A stretch of 64,000 bases of DNA from LMUY01 sp965198565 (GTDB taxonomy: Bacteria; Pseudomonadota; Alphaproteobacteria; Acetobacterales; Acetobacteraceae): NCBI GenBank assembly GCA_965198565.1, contig OZ240665.1:4402001-4466000 (forward strand), given 5' to 3'. Positions 31,890 to 41,534 of the stretch are shown here, piece after piece. The translations under genes were made by a program, and so were the position numbers. The notes under the pieces were generated by a model that searched no databases, had not been told where the DNA came from, and saw only the letters and a program-made list of their open reading frames with translations. How positions within the stretch are numbered: position 1 is the stretch's first letter; the number at the start of each line of letters is the position of its first letter.

Positions 31890-32948
31890 TTGCAAGCGCC
31901 GTCACCTTTCGACACCAAACGCCCCTCTCCCACCAGGAGAGGCAGACGCACCCTGCTGCTCGTCTGCCTGGTCGTGCTCGCCGCGGTGCTGTCCCTCCAA
32001 CTCGCCCCCATCCAGCGCGCCGAGGCCTGGCTGAACTTCCGCCTCACGGGCTACGTCCCGCCGCCGCTCGTCGTGGGCCAGCACGGCCGCCTGTTCCTCG
32101 GCAACCACCCCGGCGGCCTGCCCGGCTCGCTGATCTCCGACGTCTGCGGCACCACCGTCGGCTCCCACGCCATCGAGCGCTCCGTCAGCGACATCCGCCC
32201 CATCCTTGCCGCAGGCCACGCCACCGGGTTGCCATTCCGCTTCCTCATCGTCCCCACCGCCCCGCGCCTCGACCCGCAGGACCTGCCGCCCCATACCCCC
32301 TGCAGCGACCCAGCCGCCGACCGTCTCGTCGCCGCCCTCTCCGACCCGGCGGTGATCTACCCGCTCGCCTTCATGCAGGCGCTCAACAAGCAGGTCGACG
32401 TGCTCCCCCGCCACCATTTCCACTGGGCCGGCGAGGGCCCGCTGCGGGTCGCCGAGCACGTGGCGCAAGGCATGGACCTACCCCGCGAGCTCACCCTCAC
32501 TCTGCGCCCGGACAACCGCTCGTCGGACCTGAACGGCTTCTATCCAGGGCTCGGCTTGCATGACCGCATCGGCACCCCCAATCTCCCGGGCGCCGGCGTC
32601 AAGCAGTGCGACGAGCGGTGCCAGCCGCCGCCGCCCGCGGGCGTGGTCACCTTCACCCATCCCGGGCCGGGCCGCCTGCTGGTGCTGGCAGACAGTTTCG
32701 GCGACGAATTGGCGGGCAATTTCAGCGAGTTCGCCGGCCAGGTCTGGCTGGTGCGGATGAACCTGGCCATGCTCGACCCGCCCGCGCCGCTCGCCGCCGC
32801 CATCCACGGCTTTCAGCCGACCGGCATCATCGTCGCCTACCACGACGCCGGCGCCCTGGCGCTCGATCCCGCCTCACAGGGCAGCCTTGCGGCAGTGGCA
32901 ACCCTGCTGACGGATGCGGACTTGTCAGCCAAGCAAGACACACCGTAG
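31890..32948 (+). CDS. Membrane-anchored SGNH/AlgX-AlgJ-like protein
   Basis: I chose TTG 31890 because GAGGAGG lies nine bases upstream, giving 352 residues. A GTG at 31860 would add ten. A signal anchor, TLLLVCLVVLAAVLSLQLAP, follows a basic segment that is partly encoded by a REP-like fragment. Downstream are VVGQHGRLFLGN, FRFLIVPTAPRLDP, HHFHWAGEGPLRVAEHV (comparable to the D-x-HW-x-x-x-G segment of AlgX/AlgJ), GFYPGLGLHDRIGTP and LLVLADSFGDELAGNFSEFA, a GDS-F-like nucleophile block with Ser. These suggest an exported polysaccharide O-acetyltransferase-like fold. No alginate or cellulose genes are nearby, so the target is unknown. The first Asp of the usual DxHW is not obvious. Confidence 0.55.
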   Translation: MQAPSPFDTKRPSPTRRGRRTLLLVCLVVLAAVLSLQLAPIQRAEAWLNFRLTGYVPPPLVVGQHGRLFLGNHPGGLPGSLISDVCGTTVGSHAIERSVSDIRPILAAGHATGLPFRFLIVPTAPRLDPQDLPPHTPCSDPAADRLVAALSDPAVIYPLAFMQALNKQVDVLPRHHFHWAGEGPLRVAEHVAQGMDLPRELTLTLRPDNRSSDLNGFYPGLGLHDRIGTPNLPGAGVKQCDERCQPPPPAGVVTFTHPGPGRLLVLADSFGDELAGNFSEFAGQVWLVRMNLAMLDPPAPLAAAIHGFQPTGIIVAYHDAGALALDPASQGSLAAVATLLTDADLSAKQDTP

Positions 32949-32967
32949 GCTAATCAGCGTGGATACC

Positions 32968-33033
32968 ATGGCATTTCGACCCTGCAGCCTGCTCGGGCTT
33001 GGCGGCCTCCTCCTTACTTGCCCCTGGGCATAA
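32968..33033 (+). CDS. Leucine leader peptide upstream of leuA
   Basis: A 21-codon ORF, ATG 32968 to TAA 33033, with six Leu codons (CTG 32989, CTC 32992, CTT 32998, then CTC, CTC, CTT at 33007-33015). The centre reads SLLGLGGLLLTC and Trp-Ala precedes the stop. Such a short Leu-rich ORF directly ahead of leuA is the hallmark of ribosome-mediated attenuation: starvation for charged tRNA-Leu stalls the ribosome and changes downstream folding. Its weak ribosome context (GCGTGGATACC) is not decisive. Too short for ordinary gene calls, it is supported by composition and position. Confidence 0.7.
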   Translation: MAFRPCSLLGLGGLLLTCPWA

Positions 33034-33070
33034 CGCCGGGCCGCTCGCCGCGCCGGGCGTCGCTCAGGGG
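33021..33070 (+). promoter_or_regulatory. Hairpin overlapping the end of the leu leader, candidate attenuator
   Basis: CCCCTGGGC (33021-33029, over the last leader codons) can pair with GCTCAGGGG (33062-33070) with one G-U. Inside, ACGCC (33033-33037) pairs with GGCGT (33056-33060). A ribosome stalled on the Leu codons or finishing at the stop would affect this stem differently. No U-run follows, so it may not be an intrinsic terminator and could act through Rho or at translation. The leuA ATG is at 33115. Confidence 0.5.
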
Positions 33071-33114
33071 AAGCCTTCGAGCCCGCTCCGCACCGAACCC
33101 AAAGGCCCGCCACA

Positions 33115-34689
<1,575 letters not shown>

Positions 34690-34770
34690 CCTAAGCTGGT
34701 ATGCTTGCGTAACCCGTCTGGTTACATCTCTAAGCGGGTGGGTGCCTCACCAGCAGGAAAGGTCACGCAC

Positions 34771-35388
34771 ATGCCAACTCTTCTCGCCATCCAGTCGAGC
34801 CCCCGCGGCGACCACTCGGTCTCCCGCAAGCTGACGGCCGAGTTCGTGGCCGATTGGAAGGATGCGCATCCGGGCGGCACGGTCGTGACCCGCGATTTGA
34901 TGAAGACGTCATTGTCGTTTGTCGACGTGCCGTGGATCACCGGCGCCTACACGCCGCCAGATCAGCATTCACCCGAGATCAAGCAGGCATTGCGGATCTC
35001 TGACGAAATGATCGCGGAGCTGATGCAGGCGGACCACATCGTTGTCGGCACCTCCATGTACAACTTCTCCATTCCGGCCGCGCTCAAGGCCTATATCGAC
35101 CAAATCGTGCGCGTCGGCGTCACCTTCAGCGCTAACTATGAAGGACTGGTGAAGGGCAAGAGGCTCACTGTGCTGCTGGCCTCGGGCGGCGTCTACACGC
35201 CTGGGGCGCCCGCGGAGTCCTACAACGTCGCGAGCAGCTACCTCAAGCAGGTGTTCGGCTTCATCGGCATCACCGACTGTAGCGTCGTCCTCGCTGGAGG
35301 CACCGCTGGCATTGATCGCGGCACGACGACGCTGCCCGAGGTGGTGGCCCAATTCACCCCCGAGGTGGCGACCTTGGCCAAGGCGTAG
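34771..35388 (+). CDS. azoR: FMN-dependent NADH-azoreductase
   Basis: A 205-residue flavodoxin-like quinone/azo reductase. Motifs are LLAIQSSPRGDHSVSRKLT (FMN phosphate loop), TSMYNFSIPAALKAYIDQIV with the MYNF and YID elements, and VLLASGGVYTPGAPAESYN. The start is ATG 34771, with CAGCAGGAAAGG upstream. It likely detoxifies quinones or azo compounds with NADH in the cytoplasm. A monocistronic gene, not functionally linked to leuA. Confidence 0.92.
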   Translation: MPTLLAIQSSPRGDHSVSRKLTAEFVADWKDAHPGGTVVTRDLMKTSLSFVDVPWITGAYTPPDQHSPEIKQALRISDEMIAELMQADHIVVGTSMYNFSIPAALKAYIDQIVRVGVTFSANYEGLVKGKRLTVLLASGGVYTPGAPAESYNVASSYLKQVFGFIGITDCSVVLAGGTAGIDRGTTTLPEVVAQFTPEVATLAKA

Positions 35389-35452
35389 CCCTCGCCCTCA
35401 AACCGGCGCGGGCGGGAGAGGGTCTGGGTGAGGGTGCGAGGGCCGCGCTCCA

Positions 35453-35878
35453 CTACTGCACGAACACCTGCACCTGCGGGCTGCCCACGCTCGGCACCGC
35501 CCGCGCCGTGAGCTGGATGCTCTCGTCCGGCACCCCCTCGGACGCGATCTCGCGGGCGATCTGCCGCGCGTCCGGCGTGATCGTCTGCGCGGCGGCAACC
35601 TGGTCCGTCGGCGTCCCGGTCGCGGGCACGACGGTCGCGACCTCGAACTTCGCGTCCGGCTTGCGGCCCAGCGCGTCGTCCACCGCCTGGCGCAGCGCGT
35701 CGGCATAGTCCGGGCCGGGGCTGCCAAAGTCGATCGTCACCAGCGGCTGGATCGGCGGCGGTCCCGGCGGCTGCGCGATCACCGGCGGCTTGCCGGCGTT
35801 CGGGTCGAACGTGCGCTGGTCCACCAGCGTGCACCCACACAGGGCAACGGCGAGCAGGCAGGCGATGGGGCGGACCAT
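35453..35878 (-). CDS. Small lipoprotein of unknown function
   Basis: 141 residues from ATG 35878 (ATG 35893 also possible). The N-terminus MVRPIACLLAVALCGCTLV has a lipobox ending LCGC, so it should be lipid-anchored. The mature part is Pro-rich (VIAQPPGPPPIQPLVTIDF), then YADALRQAVDDALGRKP and VATVVPATGT. It has no known domain beyond a secreted lipoprotein. It is divergent from the amidohydrolase gene at 35947 with about 70 bases between the starts. A degraded REP-like unit follows it at 35403-35438. Confidence 0.78.
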   Translation of the reverse strand: MVRPIACLLAVALCGCTLVDQRTFDPNAGKPPVIAQPPGPPPIQPLVTIDFGSPGPDYADALRQAVDDALGRKPDAKFEVATVVPATGTPTDQVAAAQTITPDARQIAREIASEGVPDESIQLTARAVPSVGSPQVQVFVQ

Positions 35879-35946
35879 GCCGCGTCGTTGCATCAAACCC
35901 GCACCCGGGCAAGACTCGCCCCCAGACCGCAACAGAGGAAGCCGCC

Positions 35947-37191
35947 ATGCCCGCCAGCAACCAACGCGTCGATGGCCGCCGCCTGTGGGACGCGCTGATG
36001 GCCATGGCCGAGATCGGCGCCACGGCAAAGGGGGGTGTGCGCCGCCTCGCGCTGACCGAGCTGGACCGCGCCGGCCGCGCCCGCTTCGCCGCCTGGTGCG
36101 AGGCCGCCGGGCTCAGCCTGCGCACTGACGCCATGGGCAACATGTTCGCCCGCCGCCCCGGCCGCGACCCGGCGCGCGCGCCCGTGCTGTTCGGCAGCCA
36201 TCTCGACAGCCAGCCCTCCGGCGGCAAGTTCGACGGCGCCTTGGGCGTGATCGCCGGGCTCGAAGTGATGCGCACCCTGAACGAGTTGGGCATCGAGACC
36301 GAGGCGCCGCTCGAACTGGTGAACTGGACCGACGAGGAGGGCGCCCGCTTCGGCCGCGCCATGATGGGCTCCGGCGTCTGGGCCGGCAGCTTTACCCAGC
36401 CGGAGGTCGAGGCCCTGCGCGACGGCGAAGGCATTCGGCTCGCCGACGCGCTGGACGCCACCGGCTGCCGCGGCGACGCTCCCGCGGCCGCTTTCCCGGC
36501 CGACAGCTATTTCGAGCTGCACATCGAGCAGGGCCCGATCCTGGAGCGCGAAGGCGCCGACATCGGCATCGTCACCGGCGGGCAAGCGCAGGTCTGGTAT
36601 GACGCCGTGGTCACGGGGCAGGACAGCCACGCCGGCACCACGCCGCCCAGTGCCCGCAAAGACGCGCTGGTGGGGGCCGCCGCCATCATTGCCCTGGTCG
36701 ACCGCACCATGCGCGCCCGCGGCGAGGACGGCCGCGGCACGGTGGGGCAGCTCGCCGTCAGCCCCAACAGCCGCAACGTGGTGCCCGGCGAGGTGCGCTT
36801 CTCCGTCGAGTTCCGCCATCCCGACCCGGCGGAACTCGAGACCATCGCCACCAGCTTCCCCGCCGCAGCCGCCGGCCTGGCGCAGGACGCGCGCGTCCAC
36901 CTCGCCCTGTCGGAGCGGGTGCGCATCCCGGCCCAGGCGTTCGACCCGGCGTGCGTCGCCCTGGTGCGGGACGCGGCGGCCCTGCTCGGCTTCTCCGCGC
37001 GCGAGATCGTCTCCGGTGCCGGGCACGACGCGATCTACGTCGCCCAGCACATCCCCACCGCCATGATCTTCACGCCCTGCCGCGACGGGCTGTCCCACAA
37101 CGAGGCCGAGCACATCGAGCCGGAGCAGGCCGAGGCGGGCTGCCAGGTGCTGCTGGAGGTGGTCCTGGCCCGCGCCGGGCGGGTGGTTTGA
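35947..37191 (+). CDS. Zn-dependent amidohydrolase (N-carbamoyl-L-amino acid hydrolase/allantoate amidohydrolase family)
   Basis: A 414-residue M20-type amidase. Typical features are VDGRRLWDALMAMAEIGAT, RTDAMGNMFARRPG, LFGSHLDSQPSGGKFDGALG (metal His and bridging Asp), VNWTDEEGARFGRAMMGSG (metal Glu), FELHIEQGPILEREG, GQDSHAGTTPPSARKDAL and GAGHDAIYVAQHIPTAMIF. The reaction is hydrolysis of an N-carbamoyl amino acid or ureido compound, and specificity is not resolved. No hydantoinase gene is adjacent. An ordinary ribosome site (AACAGAGGAAGCC) precedes the ATG. Confidence 0.9.
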   Translation: MPASNQRVDGRRLWDALMAMAEIGATAKGGVRRLALTELDRAGRARFAAWCEAAGLSLRTDAMGNMFARRPGRDPARAPVLFGSHLDSQPSGGKFDGALGVIAGLEVMRTLNELGIETEAPLELVNWTDEEGARFGRAMMGSGVWAGSFTQPEVEALRDGEGIRLADALDATGCRGDAPAAAFPADSYFELHIEQGPILEREGADIGIVTGGQAQVWYDAVVTGQDSHAGTTPPSARKDALVGAAAIIALVDRTMRARGEDGRGTVGQLAVSPNSRNVVPGEVRFSVEFRHPDPAELETIATSFPAAAAGLAQDARVHLALSERVRIPAQAFDPACVALVRDAAALLGFSAREIVSGAGHDAIYVAQHIPTAMIFTPCRDGLSHNEAEHIEPEQAEAGCQVLLEVVLARAGRVV

Positions 37192-37200
37192 TGGTGGGCG

Positions 37201-37295
37201 ACCCTCACCCCGACCCTCTCCCAGAGGGAGAGGGAGAAGTGAGGGGCAGCGGCCACCCTCACCGCGACCCTGTCTTGCCCGCGGGAGAGGGAGAA
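37201..37295 (-). repeat. Two REP-like elements after the amidohydrolase gene
   Basis: CCCTCACCCCGACCCTCTCC with CAGAGGGAGAGGG (37202-37234), then CCCTCACCGCGACCCTGTCT with TGCCCGCGGGAGAGGG (37256-37292). Both are in the inverse orientation relative to most units, between two convergent genes. Confidence 0.75.
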
Positions 37296-37304
37296 GTTTG
37301 GGGG

Positions 37305-37895
37305 TTAGGGGTCGTGCTTGCCGTGGAGGAAGGGGTTGTCGCGGCCGAGGCGGGTGTTGTTTTCGCCTAAAGACTCGGGTGGGGCGGCGGCGAACTCGGC
37401 GAGGAGGTCGATCTCGGGGGGGATGCGGCGCTTGTAGTCGGAGGCGCGCAGGCCGAGGTCGCGGCAGAGGTCGAGGACGATGGCGTCGACGGAGCAGGTG
37501 GCGAGCTCGACTTCCATGTCGGGGGCGTCGAGGCGCTCGAGCAACTCGCGTTCGAGGTTCTCGACGCGCTCGGGGGTGCCGGCGCGCTCGTGGATGACGT
37601 CTTCGACGTCGCGGATGATGCGCTTGCGGGCGGCGGTGCGGGCGGCCGGGTCGAGTTTTTTGGGCTCGGGTATGGGGGCGGCGAGCTTGTCGGATAGCAG
37701 GATGCTCTGGCGCATCGAACGGGTGAGCTTGTCGTAGATGACGGCGGCTTCGGCGTCGGGGGCGTCGGGCTTGGTCGGGTCGAGGCGTTCGAGGCGGGCG
37801 GCGCCGATGTCCAAGGCGCGGTCGAGCAGGCGGAGCTGGCGGGCGCGTTGAGTGGCGTGCGCGGCTGGCTCGGGGGTGGAGGGCGGCGAGGACAT
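37305..37895 (-). CDS. Conserved hypothetical protein
   Basis: 196 residues, mainly helical, charged and rich in Arg, Glu and Asp: ARQLRLLDRALDIGAARLER, LTRSMRQSILLSDKLAAP, RKRIIRDVEDVIHERAG, RVENLERELLERLDAPDM, and a tail with LGRDNPFLHGKHDP. There is no signal peptide or membrane helix. The pattern of helices resembles small regulators or phage terminase-small-subunit-like proteins, but I do not recognise a family. It stands alone between convergent and divergent neighbours. Confidence 0.65.
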   Translation of the reverse strand: MSSPPSTPEPAAHATQRARQLRLLDRALDIGAARLERLDPTKPDAPDAEAAVIYDKLTRSMRQSILLSDKLAAPIPEPKKLDPAARTAARKRIIRDVEDVIHERAGTPERVENLERELLERLDAPDMEVELATCSVDAIVLDLCRDLGLRASDYKRRIPPEIDLLAEFAAAPPESLGENNTRLGRDNPFLHGKHDP

Positions 37896-38025
37896 GAACG
37901 GGTAGGGACCATACGCGGCGGGGGAGTTTCAAGGAGTTTGGAAGGGCGGCGACAGACGCTGTAACAACTCCCCGCCTTGCCCGCCCCGACGCCGCCACCT
38001 AAACCAGCGCGATGCAGGTCACACC

Positions 38026-39939
38026 GTGACGTGGCTCGAGGATAGCAGGCTGCTCGACCCAGCGCCCTCGCCCGCACCCGCCGGGCCGGCCGAGCTTGCC
38101 CTGGCGGAGCAGTTGCGCCGGGTCGCCAGCGCGCTCACCCCGGGCGGCGGCTCCCCCGCGGACCGGTTCGCCACCACCATGGCGCAGGCGGCCAGCGTCC
38201 TCTGGTCTGGCTTCCACCGCTACGACGCCGCCGACCCGCACTGGCCGGACCGGGACCGCTTCGTCATGTCACCGGCCCATGGCGCACCGCTGCTCTATGC
38301 GCTGCTCCATCTCACCGGGCACGACGGCATGGACGCGGCCGCCCTGGCTACGCACCGCCAGCTCGGCAGCGCGTGCGCCGGGCACCCGGACACGCACGCC
38401 CATCCCGCCATCGAGGCCACCACTGGGCCGCTTGGCCAGGGCTTGGGCATGGCGGTGGGCATGGCCCTGGCGGAACGCCTGCTCGCCGCCCGCTTCGGCA
38501 AGAGCCTGGTCGACCACCGCACGTGGGCCTTCGTCACGCAAGCCGACCTCGCCCAGGGGGTGAGCCACGAAGCCGCCTGCATCGCCGGGCATCTCCGCTT
38601 GGAAAAGCTGTGCGTGCTGTTGGAGGACCCGGGCGAGGGTGACGGCTGCGACAGCCTGCCATCGCTCGACGAGACCCTGCGCCGCTTCGCCACCCTCGGC
38701 TGGTCCACCCGCAGCGTGTCGGGGCAGGACGCCTCGGCGCTCGAGGCTGCGCTGGCGCTCTCCGCCCGCTCCCGGCGCCCCACGCTGATCGCCTGCCGCC
38801 GCCACGAGCCGGACCACGCGCCCCCGCCGGACGCGCCCACCCCCATGGCCACGCCCTGGGCGGAGGCGGGCCGGCGTGGCAGCACCGCCCGGCGGGTATG
38901 GCTGAAACGACTGGCGCACCACCCGCTGCGGGCGGAGTTCGACCGCGTGATGGCCGGCCGCTTGCCCGAGGGCTGGGCGGAACGGCTCGGCGCGGTCAAG
39001 GCCAGCCTCACCGCCGCGCGCGCCACCGCCAGCACGCGCGAGTGGGCGGAACGGCTGCTGGATGCGCTCGCGCCGGACGTGCCGGAGCTGGTCGGCGGCC
39101 ATACCGAATTGGCCGGCTGCCGCTCCGTGGTGGCGCCGGGCAGCTTCTCGCCGCGGCAGGTGCATTACGGCCCCCGCGAGCACGGCATGGCGGCCTGCCT
39201 GAACGGCCTGGCGCTGCATCGCGGCGTGCTGCCCTACGCCGTGGCCCCGCTCGCCGGCACCGACGGCATGCGCCCGGCGCTGCGGCTCTGCGCCCTGATG
39301 GGCCTGCGCACGATCTATCTCGCCACCCATGACAGCATCGGCCTCGGCTCCGACGGGGCGGCGTTCCAGCCGGTGGAGCAGCTCGCTGGCCTGCGCGCGA
39401 TCCCCAACCTGCTGGTGCTGCGCCCGGCCGACGCGGTGGAGGCCGCCGAATGCTGCGAATTGGCGATGCGGCGCACGATCGGGCCGTCGCTGCTGGTGCT
39501 GTCGGAGCAGCCGGTTCCCGCCTTGCGCAGCGACATAGCAGAGAACCGCTCCGCCCGCGGCGCCTACGTGCTGGCCGAGGCGAACGGCCCCCGCGCCGCC
39601 ACGCTGATCGCCAGCGGCAGCGAGGTCGGCCTGGCGCTGGCCGCCCGCGAACGGCTGATGGGCGAGGGCATCGCCGCCGCGGTGGTCTCGATGCCTGCCT
39701 GGTCGCTGTTCGCGGCGACGGACGCAGCCAACCAGGCCCGCGTGCTCGGCCAGGCCCCTCGTTTCGGCATCGAGGCGGCGTGCGGCTTCGGCTGGGAGCG
39801 CTGGCTCGGCGATGGGGGAATGTTCCTGGGCGTGTCCGGGTTCGGCGCGTCGGGACCGGCGGCGGAGCTGTTCCGCTCGTTTGGACTGACGCCGGAGGCG
39901 ATTGCGGGCGTGGTGTGCCGCCGCTTGAGTTTGGCGTGA
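38026..39939 (+). CDS. Transketolase-like protein with lost cofactor and catalytic residues
   Basis: A 637-residue protein with the full transketolase layout from GTG 38026: DRFVMSPAHGAPLLYALLHL, AGHPDTHAHPAIEATTGPLG, GVSHEAACIAGHLRLEKL, YGPREHGMAACLNGLALHRG and HDSIGLGSDGAAFQPVEQLA. Compared with E. coli TktA as I recall it, SGHPG (His26) is replaced by a TPGGGS segment, GDG of the metal site reads TQA, the DDN Asn is replaced in LLEDPGE, and the His of EDGPTHQPVEQ is Phe. The His66 and His100 positions and the REHGM Glu remain. It precedes gap and pgk, as real transketolase genes do, but may be inactive or have changed function. Confidence 0.8.
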   Translation: MTWLEDSRLLDPAPSPAPAGPAELALAEQLRRVASALTPGGGSPADRFATTMAQAASVLWSGFHRYDAADPHWPDRDRFVMSPAHGAPLLYALLHLTGHDGMDAAALATHRQLGSACAGHPDTHAHPAIEATTGPLGQGLGMAVGMALAERLLAARFGKSLVDHRTWAFVTQADLAQGVSHEAACIAGHLRLEKLCVLLEDPGEGDGCDSLPSLDETLRRFATLGWSTRSVSGQDASALEAALALSARSRRPTLIACRRHEPDHAPPPDAPTPMATPWAEAGRRGSTARRVWLKRLAHHPLRAEFDRVMAGRLPEGWAERLGAVKASLTAARATASTREWAERLLDALAPDVPELVGGHTELAGCRSVVAPGSFSPRQVHYGPREHGMAACLNGLALHRGVLPYAVAPLAGTDGMRPALRLCALMGLRTIYLATHDSIGLGSDGAAFQPVEQLAGLRAIPNLLVLRPADAVEAAECCELAMRRTIGPSLLVLSEQPVPALRSDIAENRSARGAYVLAEANGPRAATLIASGSEVGLALAARERLMGEGIAAAVVSMPAWSLFAATDAANQARVLGQAPRFGIEAACGFGWERWLGDGGMFLGVSGFGASGPAAELFRSFGLTPEAIAGVVCRRLSLA

Positions 39940-40009
39940 TACTTCCGGGGCGCCTCGCACGGACAGTCCAGTTGGGATAAGTCGATCGCGAGGCTTACGT
40001 GAGGGTTGC

Positions 40010-41002
40010 ATGCGACTGGGGCTGGTGTTGGTTCTCCTCTGCTGCCTTGCTGGTCTGGCGCGTGCGGACGAGTGGGTTGCGGCCAAGCCGGGGGTGATGT
40101 GCGCGTCGGCGGATGCGCTTGGACGGTTGACGCTGCCGAACGGCGACAGCCGGACCCATCGTGCCGTGCCAACGGCGGCCGACCTGGCGACTGCGTCTGC
40201 CGGTGGGTGCGTGGACATCGCGGTTGGGCAGCATGTCACGACCGTCGAGACGTACCGGAACACCTCGGTGGCATTGGTGGGCGGCGCGCGGCTGACGATC
40301 CCAAACGTGGATTTCGACCCGGCCACGGCATCGGCGAGCAACGCTCCAGTGCTGACGGGCTATCGGGTGGCGAGCCATCTGGCCATCGACAGCGGCAATG
40401 CCATCGAGGTGCTCGTGGACAGCCGCATTTCGCCGCAGTTGGCCGAACAGATGTGGAACACGTCGGATGATCCGGGCTTCGTGCTGCCGGAGGGCGACCC
40501 GCGGGCTGCCGCCTTCACCAAGAGTCCGCCCAGGCCTGCGCAGGTTCGCCTGGTGGATGCCAGCGGCGGCGTGCTCGCGCAGCAGCTTGAAGACGAGCCG
40601 CTGGCGCGGGTGACAGTGGCCAAATGGCACGGGCTGACGGCACCCACCTACCTGTTGACCGTCGACCATTCCATCGGGATGGGCAGCTACGCCGGCCCGA
40701 GCACGACCTTGCTGACACCCTCGGTCACCGCGCTCAGCCCGGTGACGTATGCCGGGGCACATGGCCGGTCTGGCATCCTGACATTGGCCAGCACGCTGAA
40801 AACCGGCTGGCAGGTGGTGCATGGGCGCGCGGGTGGGCCGGACGAGATCGAACAGGCGCTTTGCCGGCCGGGAACAAAGGATGATTTCACCATCACGTAT
40901 CAGACCTACCGCTTGGTGGATGGCTCCTGGCAGATGGCGGAACGGCAAGTGCCCGGCTTTTGGGAGAATGAGTCGTTTCCGCCGCGATCCAGTTTCCCTT
41001 AG
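40010..41002 (+). CDS. Secreted protein of unknown function
   Basis: 330 residues with a clear signal peptide (MRLGLVLVLLCCLAGLARA, cut before DEWV). The mature protein starts AAKPGVMCASADALGRLTLP and contains TAADLATASAGGCVDIAVG, RLTIPNVDFDPATASASNAP, LDSASGG-type strands and TPSVTALSPVTYAGAHGRSG. It looks beta-rich and periplasmic. The two Cys residues flanking the first 60 mature residues could form a disulfide. No family recognised. It stands between the transketolase-like gene and the repeat-filled gap before gap. Confidence 0.65.
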   Translation: MRLGLVLVLLCCLAGLARADEWVAAKPGVMCASADALGRLTLPNGDSRTHRAVPTAADLATASAGGCVDIAVGQHVTTVETYRNTSVALVGGARLTIPNVDFDPATASASNAPVLTGYRVASHLAIDSGNAIEVLVDSRISPQLAEQMWNTSDDPGFVLPEGDPRAAAFTKSPPRPAQVRLVDASGGVLAQQLEDEPLARVTVAKWHGLTAPTYLLTVDHSIGMGSYAGPSTTLLTPSVTALSPVTYAGAHGRSGILTLASTLKTGWQVVHGRAGGPDEIEQALCRPGTKDDFTITYQTYRLVDGSWQMAERQVPGFWENESFPPRSSFP

Positions 41003-41047
41003 CTGCGGCCCAAATAGCTGCGGCTCAAAACAAAAAGCTTATACCGC

Positions 41048-41196
41048 GGCACTTGGTTCTGACTCGTCCCAAGCTGTCATTGCGAGAAGCCCTTGCGACG
41101 AAGCAATCCAGAGCCACAGGGGAAATGCCGCGTGCGTGGCCATGGATCGCCACGCCTTCGGCTCGCGATGACGGGTGCAGGTTCATTGCCGTTGGT
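41048..41196 (+). repeat. 149-bp perfect direct repeat, unit 1
   Basis: It begins GGCACTTGGTTCTGACTCGT and contains TGTCATTGCGAGAAGCCCTT, the familiar GTCATTGCGAG...GAAGCAATCCAG repeat edge, and a closing CGCGATGACG. It is identical over all 149 bases to 41311-41459. Confidence 0.9.
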
Positions 41197-41228
41197 ATAA
41201 CTGGGCTGCCTTGGGCTTTGGCGGCAGC

Positions 41229-41272
41229 CACCCTCACCCCGACCCTCTCCCGCCAGCGGGAGAGGGAGAAGG
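41229..41272 (-). repeat. REP-like element between the 149-bp repeats
   Basis: CCACCCTCACCCCGACCCTC then TCCCGCCAGCGGGAGAGGGA: a canonical unit in inverse orientation. Confidence 0.85.
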
Positions 41273-41310
41273 AAGGGGTAAAGCGGCTGGGGGATCGTGC
41301 TCATACCACC

Positions 41311-41459
41311 GGCACTTGGTTCTGACTCGTCCCAAGCTGTCATTGCGAGAAGCCCTTGCGACGAAGCAATCCAGAGCCACAGGGGAAATGCCGCGTGCGT
41401 GGCCATGGATCGCCACGCCTTCGGCTCGCGATGACGGGTGCAGGTTCATTGCCGTTGGT
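41311..41459 (+). repeat. 149-bp perfect direct repeat, unit 2
   Basis: Second copy of 41048-41196 in the same orientation, separated from it by 114 bases. Perfect identity suggests a recent duplication or ongoing gene conversion. Confidence 0.9.
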
Positions 41460-41534
41460 CGGGGTGAATCAACGCACTGGAACTAAGGCGCTGGTGTCGT
41501 TACAAACCCGGCACTTGATAAGGAGCTGGATGTC

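Larger units (their letters stand above)
41003..41534. repeat. Repeat-filled intergenic region ahead of gap
   Basis: This 532-base gap has no supported gene. It holds two perfect copies of a 149-base repeat (41048-41196 and 41311-41459) with a REP-like element (41229-41272) between them. The gap promoter should lie after 41460. AAGGAG at 41519-41524 is the ribosome site for gap. Confidence 0.85.
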
